64,000 nucleotides of DNA. Source: Marinisporobacter sp. (GTDB lineage: Bacteria > Bacillota > Clostridia > Peptostreptococcales > Thermotaleaceae). The stretch spans positions 62,001-126,000 of the forward strand of contig JAOARV010000032.1 in the NCBI GenBank assembly GCA_025210395.1. The letters are read 5' to 3'. Of this stretch, positions 44,382 through 53,380 are shown piece by piece; position 1 is the stretch's first letter; each line of letters opens with the position of its first letter. A model generated the notes under the pieces. That model was not told the DNA's origin. It was given only the letters and a program-made list of their open reading frames with translations, and ran no database searches. Position numbers and translations under genes: made by a program.

Positions 44382-45359
44382 ATGACAATGAAAAAGAATA
44401 TAATGGATGAGTATTATAAATATGTGGAAGATAAGTATTGTATGAAAACATTAGATGAAGTATTGGGAAAAAAATATTTTATTAAAGATCAATTTGGTGG
44501 AGGAAGTTTTTTTAGAATAAAAATAGAGGAAGGGTTAGAAGTATCAGGATTTGATATTTCTAAGATAGATATGGAGTTTGATAATAGAATGACTCATGAG
44601 GATGTTCTAGAAGTGGGATATTGCTATCGTGGAGACACAAAGATTTTATCTTTACCTGACCATAAAGAATATACATTTAAAAAAGATGATATTTGTATTT
44701 ATAGAACATTGAATAGGTTAGATCATTTTAAATTTAAACATAGAAATTGTAAAACTATATCTATTCATATGGATTTTAATGCTATTAAAAATGCTATCCA
44801 TTCAATTTGGGAAGATCAACTCATCGTAGATTGGCAGGAAAATATTGATAATATATTTAATGGAAAGGTTTTGATTATAGAAAAAGCTAGTTATGATTTA
44901 AGAAAAATAGCCCAAGAAATGGATACGATTTCTAGTGATAATATGATGGGGTATATGAAATTAAAATTAAAAACCATTGAGCTTTTAGCTACTTTTCTTG
45001 AACAAAAATCAAAAGAAAGCTTGAAAAATATTAAAAACAAAGATATAGAAGAAATTACTCAGGCGAAAGAGATTATCAATAAAAATATTGAAAATACACC
45101 TTCTGTTAAAGCTTTAGCCGCTCAATTAAATATAAGTGTTTATAAACTACAAAAAGGGTTTAAAGATTTTACAGGGGATACGGTCTATGAATATATAAAG
45201 AAAGTAAAAATGGAAAAGGCAAAATATTTATTGAAAAATACGAGTTTATCTATTTTAGAAATTGCAAATGAAATAGGCTATGAGAATCCAAGTAAATTTG
45301 CGAATATATTTAAAAGGTATAATGAGATAACACCTTTAAAATATAGAAAATCAAGATGA
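44382..45359 (+). CDS. AraC-family transcriptional regulator of the iron island (PchR/YbtA-like)
   Basis: The 325-residue protein has an N-terminal sensing domain with GYCYRGDTKILSLPDHKEYTFKKDDICIYR, resembling PchR-type siderophore regulators. A two-helix-turn-helix AraC domain ends the protein (about 225-325; SVKALAAQLNISVYKLQKGFK and SILEIANEIGYENPSKFANIFKRYNEITPLKYR). PchR/YbtA proteins activate siderophore uptake genes. Its place before feoABC and an ABC pair of the YbtPQ type fits that role. Its own terminator separates it from feo. Confidence 0.9.
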   Translation: MTMKKNIMDEYYKYVEDKYCMKTLDEVLGKKYFIKDQFGGGSFFRIKIEEGLEVSGFDISKIDMEFDNRMTHEDVLEVGYCYRGDTKILSLPDHKEYTFKKDDICIYRTLNRLDHFKFKHRNCKTISIHMDFNAIKNAIHSIWEDQLIVDWQENIDNIFNGKVLIIEKASYDLRKIAQEMDTISSDNMMGYMKLKLKTIELLATFLEQKSKESLKNIKNKDIEEITQAKEIINKNIENTPSVKALAAQLNISVYKLQKGFKDFTGDTVYEYIKKVKMEKAKYLLKNTSLSILEIANEIGYENPSKFANIFKRYNEITPLKYRKSR

Positions 45360-45398
45360 GAAGATTAGACTATATAAAAAATAAGTAATGATAGTATG

Positions 45399-45458
45399 AA
45401 AATGCTCTAAATAAAATAAAGATCATTAAATTGATTTTTGTTTTTTGGAGCATTTTTT
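45399..45458 (+). terminator. terminator after the AraC gene
   Basis: AAATGCTC and GAGCATTT form the base of a long AT-rich hairpin with inner ATCA/TGAT pairing, followed by TTTTTT. Confidence 0.7.
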
Positions 45459-45471
45459 GTTTGTTTTGGAG

Positions 45472-45500
45472 TAGAAAATGATAATCATTATCAATATAAT
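45472..45500 (+). promoter_or_regulatory. Fur-controlled promoter of feoABC locus 2
   Basis: GAAAATGATAATCATTATC (45474-45492) matches the 19-base Fur consensus at 18 positions. TATAAT lies at 45495-45500 and a weak TAGAAA -35 at 45472-45477, 17 bases apart, so the Fur box fills the spacer. Bound Fur would block RNA polymerase directly. Confidence 0.88.
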
Positions 45501-45643
45501 ATTTCTAGGAAAGGAATCAAAAAACATGAGTCAAAGGAAAGATAAAAGAATGAGGAAAACATAGAGAGTTAATGAAGAACAGAAAGAAATATTATGATTT
45601 GCACAAAGAAATGGATCTATAAGAGGAGAGGAGAGGTGATTTG

Positions 45644-45871
45644 ATGACTCGCTTAAATTTACAAAAGGAAAACACTATATGTAAAATTGTAGAGTTAGAA
45701 GGAGCAAATAGATTTATTAGTAAAATAACAGCTATGGGGCTGACAAATGGAACATTGATAGAAGTAATTCAAAATAATAAAAAGTTTCCAGTTTTATTGT
45801 TTGCTAGAGATACGATGATTGCTGTAAGTAAAGAGGAAGCTAAAAAAATTCTTGTAAAGGAGGTGTCTTAA
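45644..45871 (+). CDS. feoA: FeoA domain protein (locus 2)
   Basis: The 75-residue SH3-like protein (CKIVELEGANRFISKITAMGLTNGTLIEVIQNN, ending in a VSKEEAKKILV strand) is the expected FeoA partner. ATG 45644 is chosen over the TTG one codon earlier; GAGAGGTGA precedes it. Its stop abuts the FeoB start with no spacer. It begins the Fur-controlled feoABC operon. Confidence 0.92.
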   Translation: MTRLNLQKENTICKIVELEGANRFISKITAMGLTNGTLIEVIQNNKKFPVLLFARDTMIAVSKEEAKKILVKEVS

Positions 45872-47932
45872 ATGGAGAGTGTAGCTATACAAGGTCCTAT
45901 TAAAATAGGGCTTGCAGGACAGCCTAATACAGGGAAATCAACACTTTTCAATAGATTGACTGGCGCAAAGCAGCATGTAGGAAATTGGCCAGGAAAAACT
46001 GTTGAACAAAAACAAGGGATCTTTCAATTTAATGATAAAAAATATAGCCTTGTAGATTTGCCTGGAACCTATAGCTTGACTGCTAATTCATCAGAAGAGC
46101 TTATTGCTAGAAATTTTATTATTTCTGATGAAGTGGATATGATTATTACGATGGTGGATGCATCTCAGCTAGAGAGAAGTATGTATTTGCTTTCAGAGAT
46201 GGTAGGGATGAATGTTCCTATAATTGCAGTGCTAAATATGACCGATGTTGCTAGAGAACAAGGGAAAAGCATTAATATTAAAAAGCTACAAGAAAAATTA
46301 GGGATACCTATTGTAACTATGGTTGCTGCAAAAGGAGAAGGTGTTGAAGGTCTTTTAGAAAAAGTTCAAATAATAGAAGAAGATCAAAAAATTCTTTATA
46401 CAGATCCTATGGTAAAAATATATGAGGATATCTTTAAAGAAGAATTTAATGAGCTTATGAAAATTCTACCAGATGGAGGAATAGGAAATTGTAGTAATAG
46501 TTGGATTGGTATAAGATTGCTTGAAAAAGATGAACAAATTGTTAAGCTTGTCAAAGAAAAGGTCACAAAAGATAAATGGGAAATGATTCATTCTATTATC
46601 AAAAAAAGTACAGATGGATCGTTAAAAGCAGCTAATTGTAGGTATGCATGGATAGAAAGTGTCTTAAAGGATGTGTTGACAAAAAAACAAGAGTACTCTT
46701 TAAAAAGGAGAGGATTCGATAAACTAGCTACTCATAGAATTTTTGGAAAACCTATTGCAGCTTTAATGATGATAGCAGGATTTATTGGGAGTATGGTAAT
46801 TGCTATGCCATTTATGATGGGGATAGGTAGGATACTTCCATGGATTTCCTTAACCTTAAGAGATATTTTATTAGATAAGGGAGTGTCCTATTGGATTGTT
46901 TCTTTAGTAACAGAAGCTGTTATTCCTGGATTATCAATGGCAGTAATTATGGGAGGATTTATTGCAGGCGTTGTATTTATTTTCGGATTTATGGAAGATG
47001 TGGGATATATGGCGAGAGTTGCTTATGTGTTTGATACAACTATGAACAAGATTGGTTTACATGGGAAATCTATTATGCCCTTTATTACAAGTTTTGGTTG
47101 TAATATGGCAGGAATCACTGGATCGAGAGTAATAGAATCATGGCAACAAAGGCTCCTTACTATTACTACGAGTATGGTTGTACCTTGTGCAGCTATGTGG
47201 GGGGTTATAGGATTAGTAGGAAGTTTATTTTTTGGTGCAAATGCCATATGGGTGATTGTAGCTTTATTTATATGTTCTATTTTCTATGTTATTTTCACCT
47301 CTTGGATTTTCAGAACAAAATTTATAAAAGAAGAAAATGGTATGGGACTTATTATGGAGCTTCCACCTTATCATAAACCTAATTGGAAAGGAATTTTCGC
47401 TCACGTTTGGAGCAAAATAAAAAATGTTATGAAAAAAGCCTTTGTTGTAATTGTTGGAGTATCTGTTGTCATGTGGATATTATCGTATACAGCTGATGGA
47501 AACATTGAAAATAGTCCAATATATGCCATTGGAAAAACAGTAGAACCTATAGCTACTTTTTTAGGACTAGATTGGAGATTATTGATTGCATTACTTGTTT
47601 CTGTAATGAGTAGGGAAGGTGCTTTAGGTGTATTATCTATGCTGTTTGGAGTAGGATCAGGAACATCAAGCTTTTCTGGACTTATGATTTCAGGGGCTGT
47701 TCAGTTTGATCCATCTGCTTTATCAACAGTTATGTTAGCTTCTATTTCAAAACCCTCGGCACTTGCTTTTATATTTGCTTATTATTTCAATGTTCCGTGT
47801 ATGGCAGCTATTGCATGCGTTAATGCTGAAACCCATTCTTTAAAATGGACCATTAAAATTGTGAGCTACTATATGCTGAGTGCTCTTATTATAGGTGCTG
47901 TTGCCTATCGAATAGGAACAATACTATTTTAG
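45872..47932 (+). CDS. feoB: ferrous iron transporter FeoB (locus 2)
   Basis: The 686-residue protein has G1 GQPNTGKS (16-23), WPGKTVEQ as switch region, G3 DLPG (62-65) and G4 NMTD near 108. A linker leads to the membrane domain from about residue 285, with GFMEDVGYMARVAYVFD, SFGCNMAGITGSRVI and the conserved-Cys segment VVPCAAMWGV. It starts directly after feoA behind AAGGAGGTG and is followed by a FeoC-like gene. It is longer than FeoB of locus 1 and only distantly similar, so it is not a recent duplicate. Confidence 0.95.
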   Translation: MESVAIQGPIKIGLAGQPNTGKSTLFNRLTGAKQHVGNWPGKTVEQKQGIFQFNDKKYSLVDLPGTYSLTANSSEELIARNFIISDEVDMIITMVDASQLERSMYLLSEMVGMNVPIIAVLNMTDVAREQGKSINIKKLQEKLGIPIVTMVAAKGEGVEGLLEKVQIIEEDQKILYTDPMVKIYEDIFKEEFNELMKILPDGGIGNCSNSWIGIRLLEKDEQIVKLVKEKVTKDKWEMIHSIIKKSTDGSLKAANCRYAWIESVLKDVLTKKQEYSLKRRGFDKLATHRIFGKPIAALMMIAGFIGSMVIAMPFMMGIGRILPWISLTLRDILLDKGVSYWIVSLVTEAVIPGLSMAVIMGGFIAGVVFIFGFMEDVGYMARVAYVFDTTMNKIGLHGKSIMPFITSFGCNMAGITGSRVIESWQQRLLTITTSMVVPCAAMWGVIGLVGSLFFGANAIWVIVALFICSIFYVIFTSWIFRTKFIKEENGMGLIMELPPYHKPNWKGIFAHVWSKIKNVMKKAFVVIVGVSVVMWILSYTADGNIENSPIYAIGKTVEPIATFLGLDWRLLIALLVSVMSREGALGVLSMLFGVGSGTSSFSGLMISGAVQFDPSALSTVMLASISKPSALAFIFAYYFNVPCMAAIACVNAETHSLKWTIKIVSYYMLSALIIGAVAYRIGTILF

Positions 47933-47943
47933 AGGTGAGAGAA

Positions 47944-48210
47944 TTGTTATTAGATAAAATATTACATATGTTAAATAGGGGAAGAATTCTATCCTATGAA
48001 GATTTAGCACAAAATTTAAAAGTAGATCAAACACTTATTGAAGCAGCAATAAATCAGCTTGATCATATGGGGTATTTACAAAAGGTTCATAAAGGCTGTA
48101 ATACTTGTAAGGGATGTAGTAAAAGTAGTATGGAAAGAAATATAATGCATGTATGGACCCTTTCTAAAGAAGGTAAAGATTATTTAAAAGGTATAAAAAA
48201 ACCTTCTTGA
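47944..48210 (+). CDS. feoC: FeoC-like winged-helix protein
   Basis: FeoC is a small winged-helix protein that tunes FeoB and can hold an iron-sulfur cluster. This 88-residue product has a winged helix (LSYEDLAQNLKVDQTLIEAAINQLDHMGYL) followed by CNTCKGC, a C-x2-C-x2-C motif with three cysteines (Enterobacteria have four). The TTG at 47944 is chosen because GAGGTG lies just before it; the upstream GTG is inside that site. It is third in the operon. Confidence 0.85.
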   Translation: MLLDKILHMLNRGRILSYEDLAQNLKVDQTLIEAAINQLDHMGYLQKVHKGCNTCKGCSKSSMERNIMHVWTLSKEGKDYLKGIKKPS

Positions 48211-48232
48211 TCAATTGTTCAAGAAGGTTTTT
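48196..48232 (+). terminator. terminator of feoABC
   Basis: AAAAACCTTCTTGA and TCAAGAAGGTTTTT form a 14-bp stem with an eight-base loop and end the operon. Confidence 0.9.
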
Positions 48233-48286
48233 CATTTAAAGAAATTGTTTATAGATAACTTTAGCAATTAGATAAAAGGATGGTGA

Positions 48287-48652
48287 ATGATAAAAATGAA
48301 ATCAAAACAAAAATCAACCCTTTCGAAATTATTAAAATTTGCAGGAAAGCATCGCTTTTTCATTATACTTGCAATTTTCTTATCAGGAGTTATCATCATG
48401 CCCATTGCCATAATTGTTATATTAGTTGTCTTTGATTGGCGGTTAGGGCTTGTTTGTTTAGCACCTATATTTTTAAGTTTATTGATTTTAAAGCAGATGA
48501 TGGGAGGAAATAATGCAGAATTTATGAAGACATATATGGATGCACTAGAAGATATGAACGCATCTGCTGTTGAATATGTTAGAGGTATTCCTGTGGTGAA
48601 GGTATTTCAGCAAGATGATTCCTGTAGGAATTTTCATTCTCTTGCTAGATGA
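48287..48652 (+). pseudogene. remnant of a YbtP/IrtA-like ABC exporter-fold gene (first subunit)
   Basis: The 121-codon frame keeps the N-terminus of this family (KSTLSKLLKFAGKHRFF) but jumps from the first helix straight to MPIAIIVILVVFDWRLGL, which normally lies some 130 residues further on. It then continues through DALEDMNASAVEYVRGIPVVKVFQQ and breaks into the start of the second subunit out of frame. The rest of the membrane domain and the whole ATPase are gone. Siderophore importers such as YbtPQ have this exporter fold. It is inactive as it stands. Confidence 0.8.
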
Positions 48653-50021
48653 ATTATTAAGACCTGTTCTTTTAAAAGAAGCTACTACCCCAAATCTGTC
48701 AAAGTATATAGGGCTTATTTTAGTGGCAGTAGTTATCATGTATCTTTTCCATCATCTTCAGTATTCGAATCTTTATCTTTCAACTTATAAAGAAAGTGCA
48801 AAAAGGAGAATCGTTTTAGGCGATAAGTTAAGAGAACTTCCTCTATCTTTCTTTGGAAAGAGAGATTTATCAGATTTGACCAATATCATTATGGGAGATT
48901 GTGCAATTTTAGAGCACGCTTTTTCTCATGCAATTCCTCAGTTATTTGGATCTATTCTATCCACTAGTATTATCGTTATTTCTTTACTAATAATGGATTG
49001 GCGTATGGGATTAGCCGTTCTTTGGGTTGTTCCAGTATCCTTTACAATGATTTTCCTTTGTAAGCGTATGCAACAAAAATCGAAAGAAAAACATTATCAA
49101 TCTAAATATGTATGTGCAGATGGTATCCAGGAGTGCCTTGAAAACATTCAAGATATAAAAGCTTATCATATTGAAGAATCTTATATGGAAGAGTTAGATC
49201 AAAAGCTTGATGCTTCGGAAAAAGCACAAATAAAATCGGAACTTACAACAGGGGCAATTGTAACGAGTGCACAAGCTATATTAAGATTAGGACTTGCAAC
49301 GGTCATTTTGGTAGGAGGGTCTCTTTTAATAAAAGGAGAAACAGATTTACTAACGTATTTCATATTTTTAGTGACAGCATCAAGATTATATGATCCTCTT
49401 TCTGGAAATCTTACGAACATAGCTGAGATTTTTGGTACAGAAATGCCCATTAGAAGAATGAATGAAATAGAAAATTATAAAATACAAACGGGTAAAAAGG
49501 ATTATGAACCAAATAGCTATAACATTGATTTTAACCATGTTGGCTTTTCATATAATGATGAAGAAACAGTTTTAAAGGATGTCTCCTTTACAGCAAAACA
49601 AGGAGAAGTAACTGCACTCATTGGACCATCAGGAAGTGGGAAGAGTACGGCTGCAAAGCTTGCTGCTAGATTTTGGGATGTGAACAAAGGAAGTATAACT
49701 ATTGGGGGAGAACGTCAAAGAATTTCTATTGCAAGGGCGTTATTAAAGGATTCTCCAATTATTTTATTAGATGAAGCTACAGCTTCTTTAGATGTTGAAA
49801 ATGAAACAAAAATTCAAAGTGCCATCTCTGAATTGATAAAAAATAAAACAGTCATAGTAGTTGCTCACCGTATGAGAACTGTTGAAAATGCAGATAAGGT
49901 TGTTGTTCTTTCTGATGGTTATGTAGCGGAGCAAGGAAAACCAAAAGATTTATTAAAAAAAGGCGGGTTATATAAACATATGGTACAGCTTCAATCAGAA
50001 AGTATGAATTGGTCATTGTAA
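48615..50021 (+). pseudogene. remnant of a YbtQ/IrtB-like ABC gene (second subunit) with internal deletion in the ATPase
   Basis: The frame begins inside the first helix (IPVGIFILLLDELLRPVLL), so about 30 residues are missing. The membrane domain is otherwise intact (LPLSFFGKRDLSDLTNIIMGDC, GIQECLENIQDIKAY). The ATPase keeps Walker A GPSGSGKST but then goes from SITIGG directly to ERQRISIARALL and Walker B ILLDEATASLD, losing the Q-loop and most of LSGG, about 65 residues, in frame. It could be translated but should not hydrolyse ATP normally. Confidence 0.8.
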
Positions 50022-50063
50022 ACCATAGATGATTTTTTGAGAAAAATTTAGCATAAATAAATA

Positions 50064-50084
50064 TTTAGATTGAGAAATCTATAA
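50064..50084 (+). repeat. dispersed leader motif, copy 3 (short)
   Basis: TTTAGATTGAGAAATC plus TATAA repeats exactly the hairpin part of 15485-15505. It lies 24 bases before the MATE gene. Confidence 0.5.
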
Positions 50085-50107
50085 TAAAATTGTAAGGAGA
50101 AATTAAA

Positions 50108-51463
50108 ATGGATGAAAAAAGAGAACAGTTATTGAATGATAGCATTTTTAAATTAATGATAAAGTTATCTATACCTGCCATTATTGGCATGTTTGTCATA
50201 GGGCTGTATAGCTTTGTAGATGCCATATTTGTAGGTAGATGGGTAGGAGTAAAAGCTCTAGCAGCTGTATCTGTTACTTATCCATTGACACTTATAAACA
50301 ATGGAATTGCTGTACTTATAGGAATAGGTTCAGCATCTGTATTGTCACGAGCAATAGGAAGTAAAGACCAACAAAAGATTAATGATATTATGAGCAATAT
50401 GGGCATGTGCAATATTGTATTATCCTTTATGGTTACATTTATAGGAATCACCTTCACAGATTCTTTAATAGGACTTACAGGGTTAAGTGGAGATATATTT
50501 ATTTTAGCTAAGAGTTATTTAAGAATCATTTTTGTAGGATCATTATTTGTTAACTTTGTGCAAAGTGCAAATATGATTATTCGTGGAGAAGGAAAGATGA
50601 AGGAAGCTATGCTTATTATGGGGGTAGGTGCAATACTGAATATTATTCTAGATCCTATTTTCATAAAAGTACTTAATTTAGGAATTGAAGGAGCTGCATA
50701 TGCAACTGTATTATCTCAAATCATACAAACCATCATGACTCTAGTATATTTTAAAAAATATAGTCAGTTGGTTCAGCTCAAAAAACCTGCATTTAAAAAG
50801 GATATTCTTCCAGATGTTTTTTCAGTAGGGGTGTCAGCAATGCTTATGCAGGTTATGAGTTTAGTGCAACAAACTATATTATATAAAATGGTAACCATCT
50901 ATGGAAATGATCAACAACTAGTTATTATGGGGATCACCATGAGAGTAATGATGTTTGCATTTATTCCTATTTGGGGAATGTCCCAAGGACTACAACCACT
51001 CGCTGGAATAAATTATGGTGCAAAGAAATTGGATCGAGTAATGAAGAGTGTGAAGATATTTATGTTAGGATCAACTGTATTGTGTCTGGTTTTTTGGTTA
51101 CCAATGGAATTAACACCAAAGTTTATCTTAAGTTTATTTACAAAAGATCAAGAGCTTATAGCATATGGTTTTGAATATTTTAGATTAGGAAATATGGCAT
51201 TTTTTGTGTCAGGTATATTCATCATGAGTGTTACATTTTTTCAGGCAATTGGAAAAGCAGGGAATGCAGGCTTGATTATTATGTTAAGACAAATTGCCCT
51301 ATTTATACCATTTATCTTTATATTCGCAAAAGCTTTTGGTGCAGTAGGAGTTTGGTATAGTCTACCTATTACAGATATGACTGTATTTATTGTGGCAATG
51401 AGTCTTGTAATTGTTGAATTTAAGAAAATGCTGAAGGTAAAAGGAGCTTTGGTTCAAAGGTAG
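50108..51463 (+). CDS. MATE-family efflux transporter
   Basis: The 451-residue protein has 12 predicted helices in two six-helix halves, with the MATE pattern (GLYSFVDAIFVGRWVGVKALAAVS and IRGEGKMKEAMLIMGVGAILNIILDPIF). The closest flavour is the MepA-like group, which exports cationic compounds with Na+ or H+. It follows the decayed ABC pair. In iron islands such a carrier can export siderophores or their precursors, but that is inference. Confidence 0.92.
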   Translation: MDEKREQLLNDSIFKLMIKLSIPAIIGMFVIGLYSFVDAIFVGRWVGVKALAAVSVTYPLTLINNGIAVLIGIGSASVLSRAIGSKDQQKINDIMSNMGMCNIVLSFMVTFIGITFTDSLIGLTGLSGDIFILAKSYLRIIFVGSLFVNFVQSANMIIRGEGKMKEAMLIMGVGAILNIILDPIFIKVLNLGIEGAAYATVLSQIIQTIMTLVYFKKYSQLVQLKKPAFKKDILPDVFSVGVSAMLMQVMSLVQQTILYKMVTIYGNDQQLVIMGITMRVMMFAFIPIWGMSQGLQPLAGINYGAKKLDRVMKSVKIFMLGSTVLCLVFWLPMELTPKFILSLFTKDQELIAYGFEYFRLGNMAFFVSGIFIMSVTFFQAIGKAGNAGLIIMLRQIALFIPFIFIFAKAFGAVGVWYSLPITDMTVFIVAMSLVIVEFKKMLKVKGALVQR

Positions 51464-51831
51464 AGGAGAAAGTTTTTTGTAGAATATTTAAATCAATAAA
51501 AGAATCTAAAATAGATATTTATTCTAAGGAAGCATCTACATTTTAAAAAATGTAGGTGTTTCTTTTTACTTTTTGAAGGAAAAAGGAACACTGAGATAGT
51601 TGGCAGAAAGGGATTCATTTAATAACAATAGTGAAATATCGACAAAAACAGTCAAAGGGATTTTGAAAAATTTGTATAAATATTATAGTGGTGAAAAATA
51701 GAAAATAACAGGCAAAACTATATTGAATATCAGATTGATTCACGTTTGTAGAAATTTGCCACATTTTTCTTAATAGTGCAAAAGGCATATGTGTTAAAAT
51801 GTAATAATTTTTGGAAAGGGTGAGGGAAGTA
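51464..51831. other. intergenic region after the MATE gene
   Basis: It contains the MATE terminator (51531-51568) and then about 260 AT-rich bases before the next small gene; no further element is recognised. Confidence 0.4.
51531..51568 (+). terminator. terminator of the MATE gene
   Basis: GCATCTACATTT and AAATGTAGGTGT form a 12-bp stem (one G-T pair) with a short A-rich loop, then TTCTTTTT. Confidence 0.8.
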
Positions 51832-52188
51832 ATGAAGAAGTTAACTATAAGAGGAGTGCTTTTATTTGCATACTGCATACCATATGGTTTTCTACTTATG
51901 TATAATGATTTCAATAATAGGTCTGCATTGGAGTATGTAGGAATAATGATTGTTCCATTAATCCTTATATGTCTATGTATAATGACAAACAATATCGGTA
52001 TCGGAATTATAGGAAATATTATTACATTTTCAATATCCTATTTATGTATATCAAATGTAGTTACAGAAAGATGGAGTTTGTATTTTAAACCGTTTTTTCC
52101 ACGTGATATATTGATATTTATAAGTGCAATATTAGTATTGGTTGAAATTTTATTATGGACTTTTATAGAAAGAGGAAGAGGAAATTAG
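51832..52188 (+). CDS. small integral membrane protein, unknown function
   Basis: The 118-residue product from ATG 51832 (GTGAGGGA upstream; the frame opens earlier at a TTG) has four hydrophobic helices (about 5-22, 34-52, 55-75, 90-110) and little else. No family is recognised. It starts a stretch of accessory DNA with small membrane proteins and gene fragments. Confidence 0.6.
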   Translation: MKKLTIRGVLLFAYCIPYGFLLMYNDFNNRSALEYVGIMIVPLILICLCIMTNNIGIGIIGNIITFSISYLCISNVVTERWSLYFKPFFPRDILIFISAILVLVEILLWTFIERGRGN

Positions 52189-52215
52189 GTACCTCAATAG
52201 CTACTCTTATGGCAG

Positions 52216-52377
52216 ATGCTAGGCTTAAAAATATATGTTAAATTAATGGTATTAGAATCAGTTTTTAATGAATTATTAGAAGAAGAAACAGAACATGTTT
52301 TTCATTATAGTGTTGCATATTGGGCTAAAGAAGTTAGAAATGAATATTTATCGGAAGCAAAACAGCTATATACTTAA
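52216..52377 (+). pseudogene. possible gene fragment
   Basis: A 53-codon frame reads MLGLKIYVKL then an acidic helical stretch (LESVFNELLEEETEHVFHYSVAYWAKEVRNEYLSEAKQLYT). It looks protein-like in composition but has no ribosome site and no recognised family. It may be the end of a truncated gene. Low confidence. Confidence 0.3.
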
Positions 52378-52400
52378 AAAGTGAAGGGGGGAGAAAATTA

Positions 52401-52715
52401 ATGAACCAAAAAGAAAATAAAATTATTAAAAATATAACAATAATTATTAATGTTATATTTTGTTTAATATTTCCTTTAAGTATTGTGGCATTAATGGTTT
52501 CACCAATGGTATTTGATGCACCATGTTCAACGAAAGATTTTTGTACATGGGTATTTTTTTTGGCTATGGTCTCAGTTCCAATAGTCATCTTTATATCTGT
52601 AAGAACATCATTATCATTATTATTCAAATTAAAATCATACAAAAAAGCATTTTTATTTAGTTTATTACCAACAATTAATTTTACTATAATGTATTTGCTT
52701 GCTTGCTTGGATTGA
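52401..52715 (+). CDS. small membrane protein, unknown function
   Basis: The 104-residue product begins 13 bases after a strong AAGGGGGG site. It has three hydrophobic segments (about 10-33, 47-65, 82-101) and one Cys pair (APCSTKDFC) between the first two. I recognise no family. Confidence 0.6.
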   Translation: MNQKENKIIKNITIIINVIFCLIFPLSIVALMVSPMVFDAPCSTKDFCTWVFFLAMVSVPIVIFISVRTSLSLLFKLKSYKKAFLFSLLPTINFTIMYLLACLD

Positions 52716-52743
52716 AAAGTTTTGATATTCAAAATGTTGGTAG

Positions 52744-53268
52744 ATAGGTAATAAATATCATACAGAAGAATTTGCAAAAACTGAAGGAGAAGGGGATAAA
52801 TCACTAAAGTATTGGCGAAAGGTACATATAGATTTTTTCACTAGAGAAGTGAACTACTCACCACTTTAGAAGTGGGAGCTTCGTGGTCAATATTGCCAAC
52901 GCAACAAGTTTACCCACGCTCTAAAGGTCGCACCGACCTCATGTAATAAGAACAAAAAGTTATTGGCATATATGCTTGGTTATCGCTATACCAACATGTG
53001 CGAATGCTTGAATATTTTACGCTGTAGAGCATTTCCTACAACAACCTTATATATTCAGTTTTCAATGTTCTAATCATATTATATCATTTTTGTAGGTAGA
53101 AAAGCACTTATAAGTATATGAAATGCTAAGGTCAACAGATTATGCTATTCATCTCCCACCTATGAGGATGGGAGAATTTCGCACAAAGCAAGGTTAAAAG
53201 AGCAAGAAATGGAATTTTCGGAAGATATGTTAGTAGTATGTGAGGAATTTGAAGTGGTATATAAGTAA
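52744..53268 (+). pseudogene. ASCH-domain protein gene, 5'-truncated and interrupted by an IS605-family element
   Basis: Codons 52744-52848 read EEFAKTEGEGDKSLKYWRKVHIDFFTRE, and codons after 53195 read LKEQEMEFSEDMLVVCEEFEVVYK. Joined, they give the C-terminal half of an ASCH protein (family pattern: EGDxSLxYWRxVHxxFF ... LVCEEFEVVY). The 346-base element between them splits the gene exactly, and the joint GAA/TTA restores the frame. A stop precedes 52744, so the N-terminal half is also lost. ASCH proteins are thought to bind RNA. Confidence 0.8.
52849..53194 (-). mobile_element. tnpB-less IS200/IS605-family element with omegaRNA-like end
   Basis: Read on the minus strand, the left end has the hairpin CTCCCA...TGGGAG (53154-53175) and a tnpB-type promoter with TACAAAAATGATATAATATG near 53090. 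No transposase follows. A structured stretch ends in TTTAGAGCGTGGGTAAACTTG, TTGACCACGAAGCTCCCAC and the right-end hairpin CCACTT-CTA-AAGTGG, the usual 3' part of IS605/IS1341 elements that also forms the omegaRNA scaffold. There is no target duplication, and the left end abuts TTTAA, as expected for this family. Confidence 0.75.
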
Positions 53269-53380
53269 TAATATATTTAAGACACAATATTCTTATATTG
53301 TGTAATATTAGAGAAACAAACGTATAGAATAACAATTCATTTTATTTTCATTCCATAAAATATTTATAGTAGGTGATTCT
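53195..53380. other. spacer after the interrupted ASCH gene
   Basis: This holds the last codons of the ASCH remnant and about 110 bases with an AT-rich ACACAATAT/ATATTGTGT inverted repeat (near 53282-53303), which could be a weak terminator. Confidence 0.4.
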
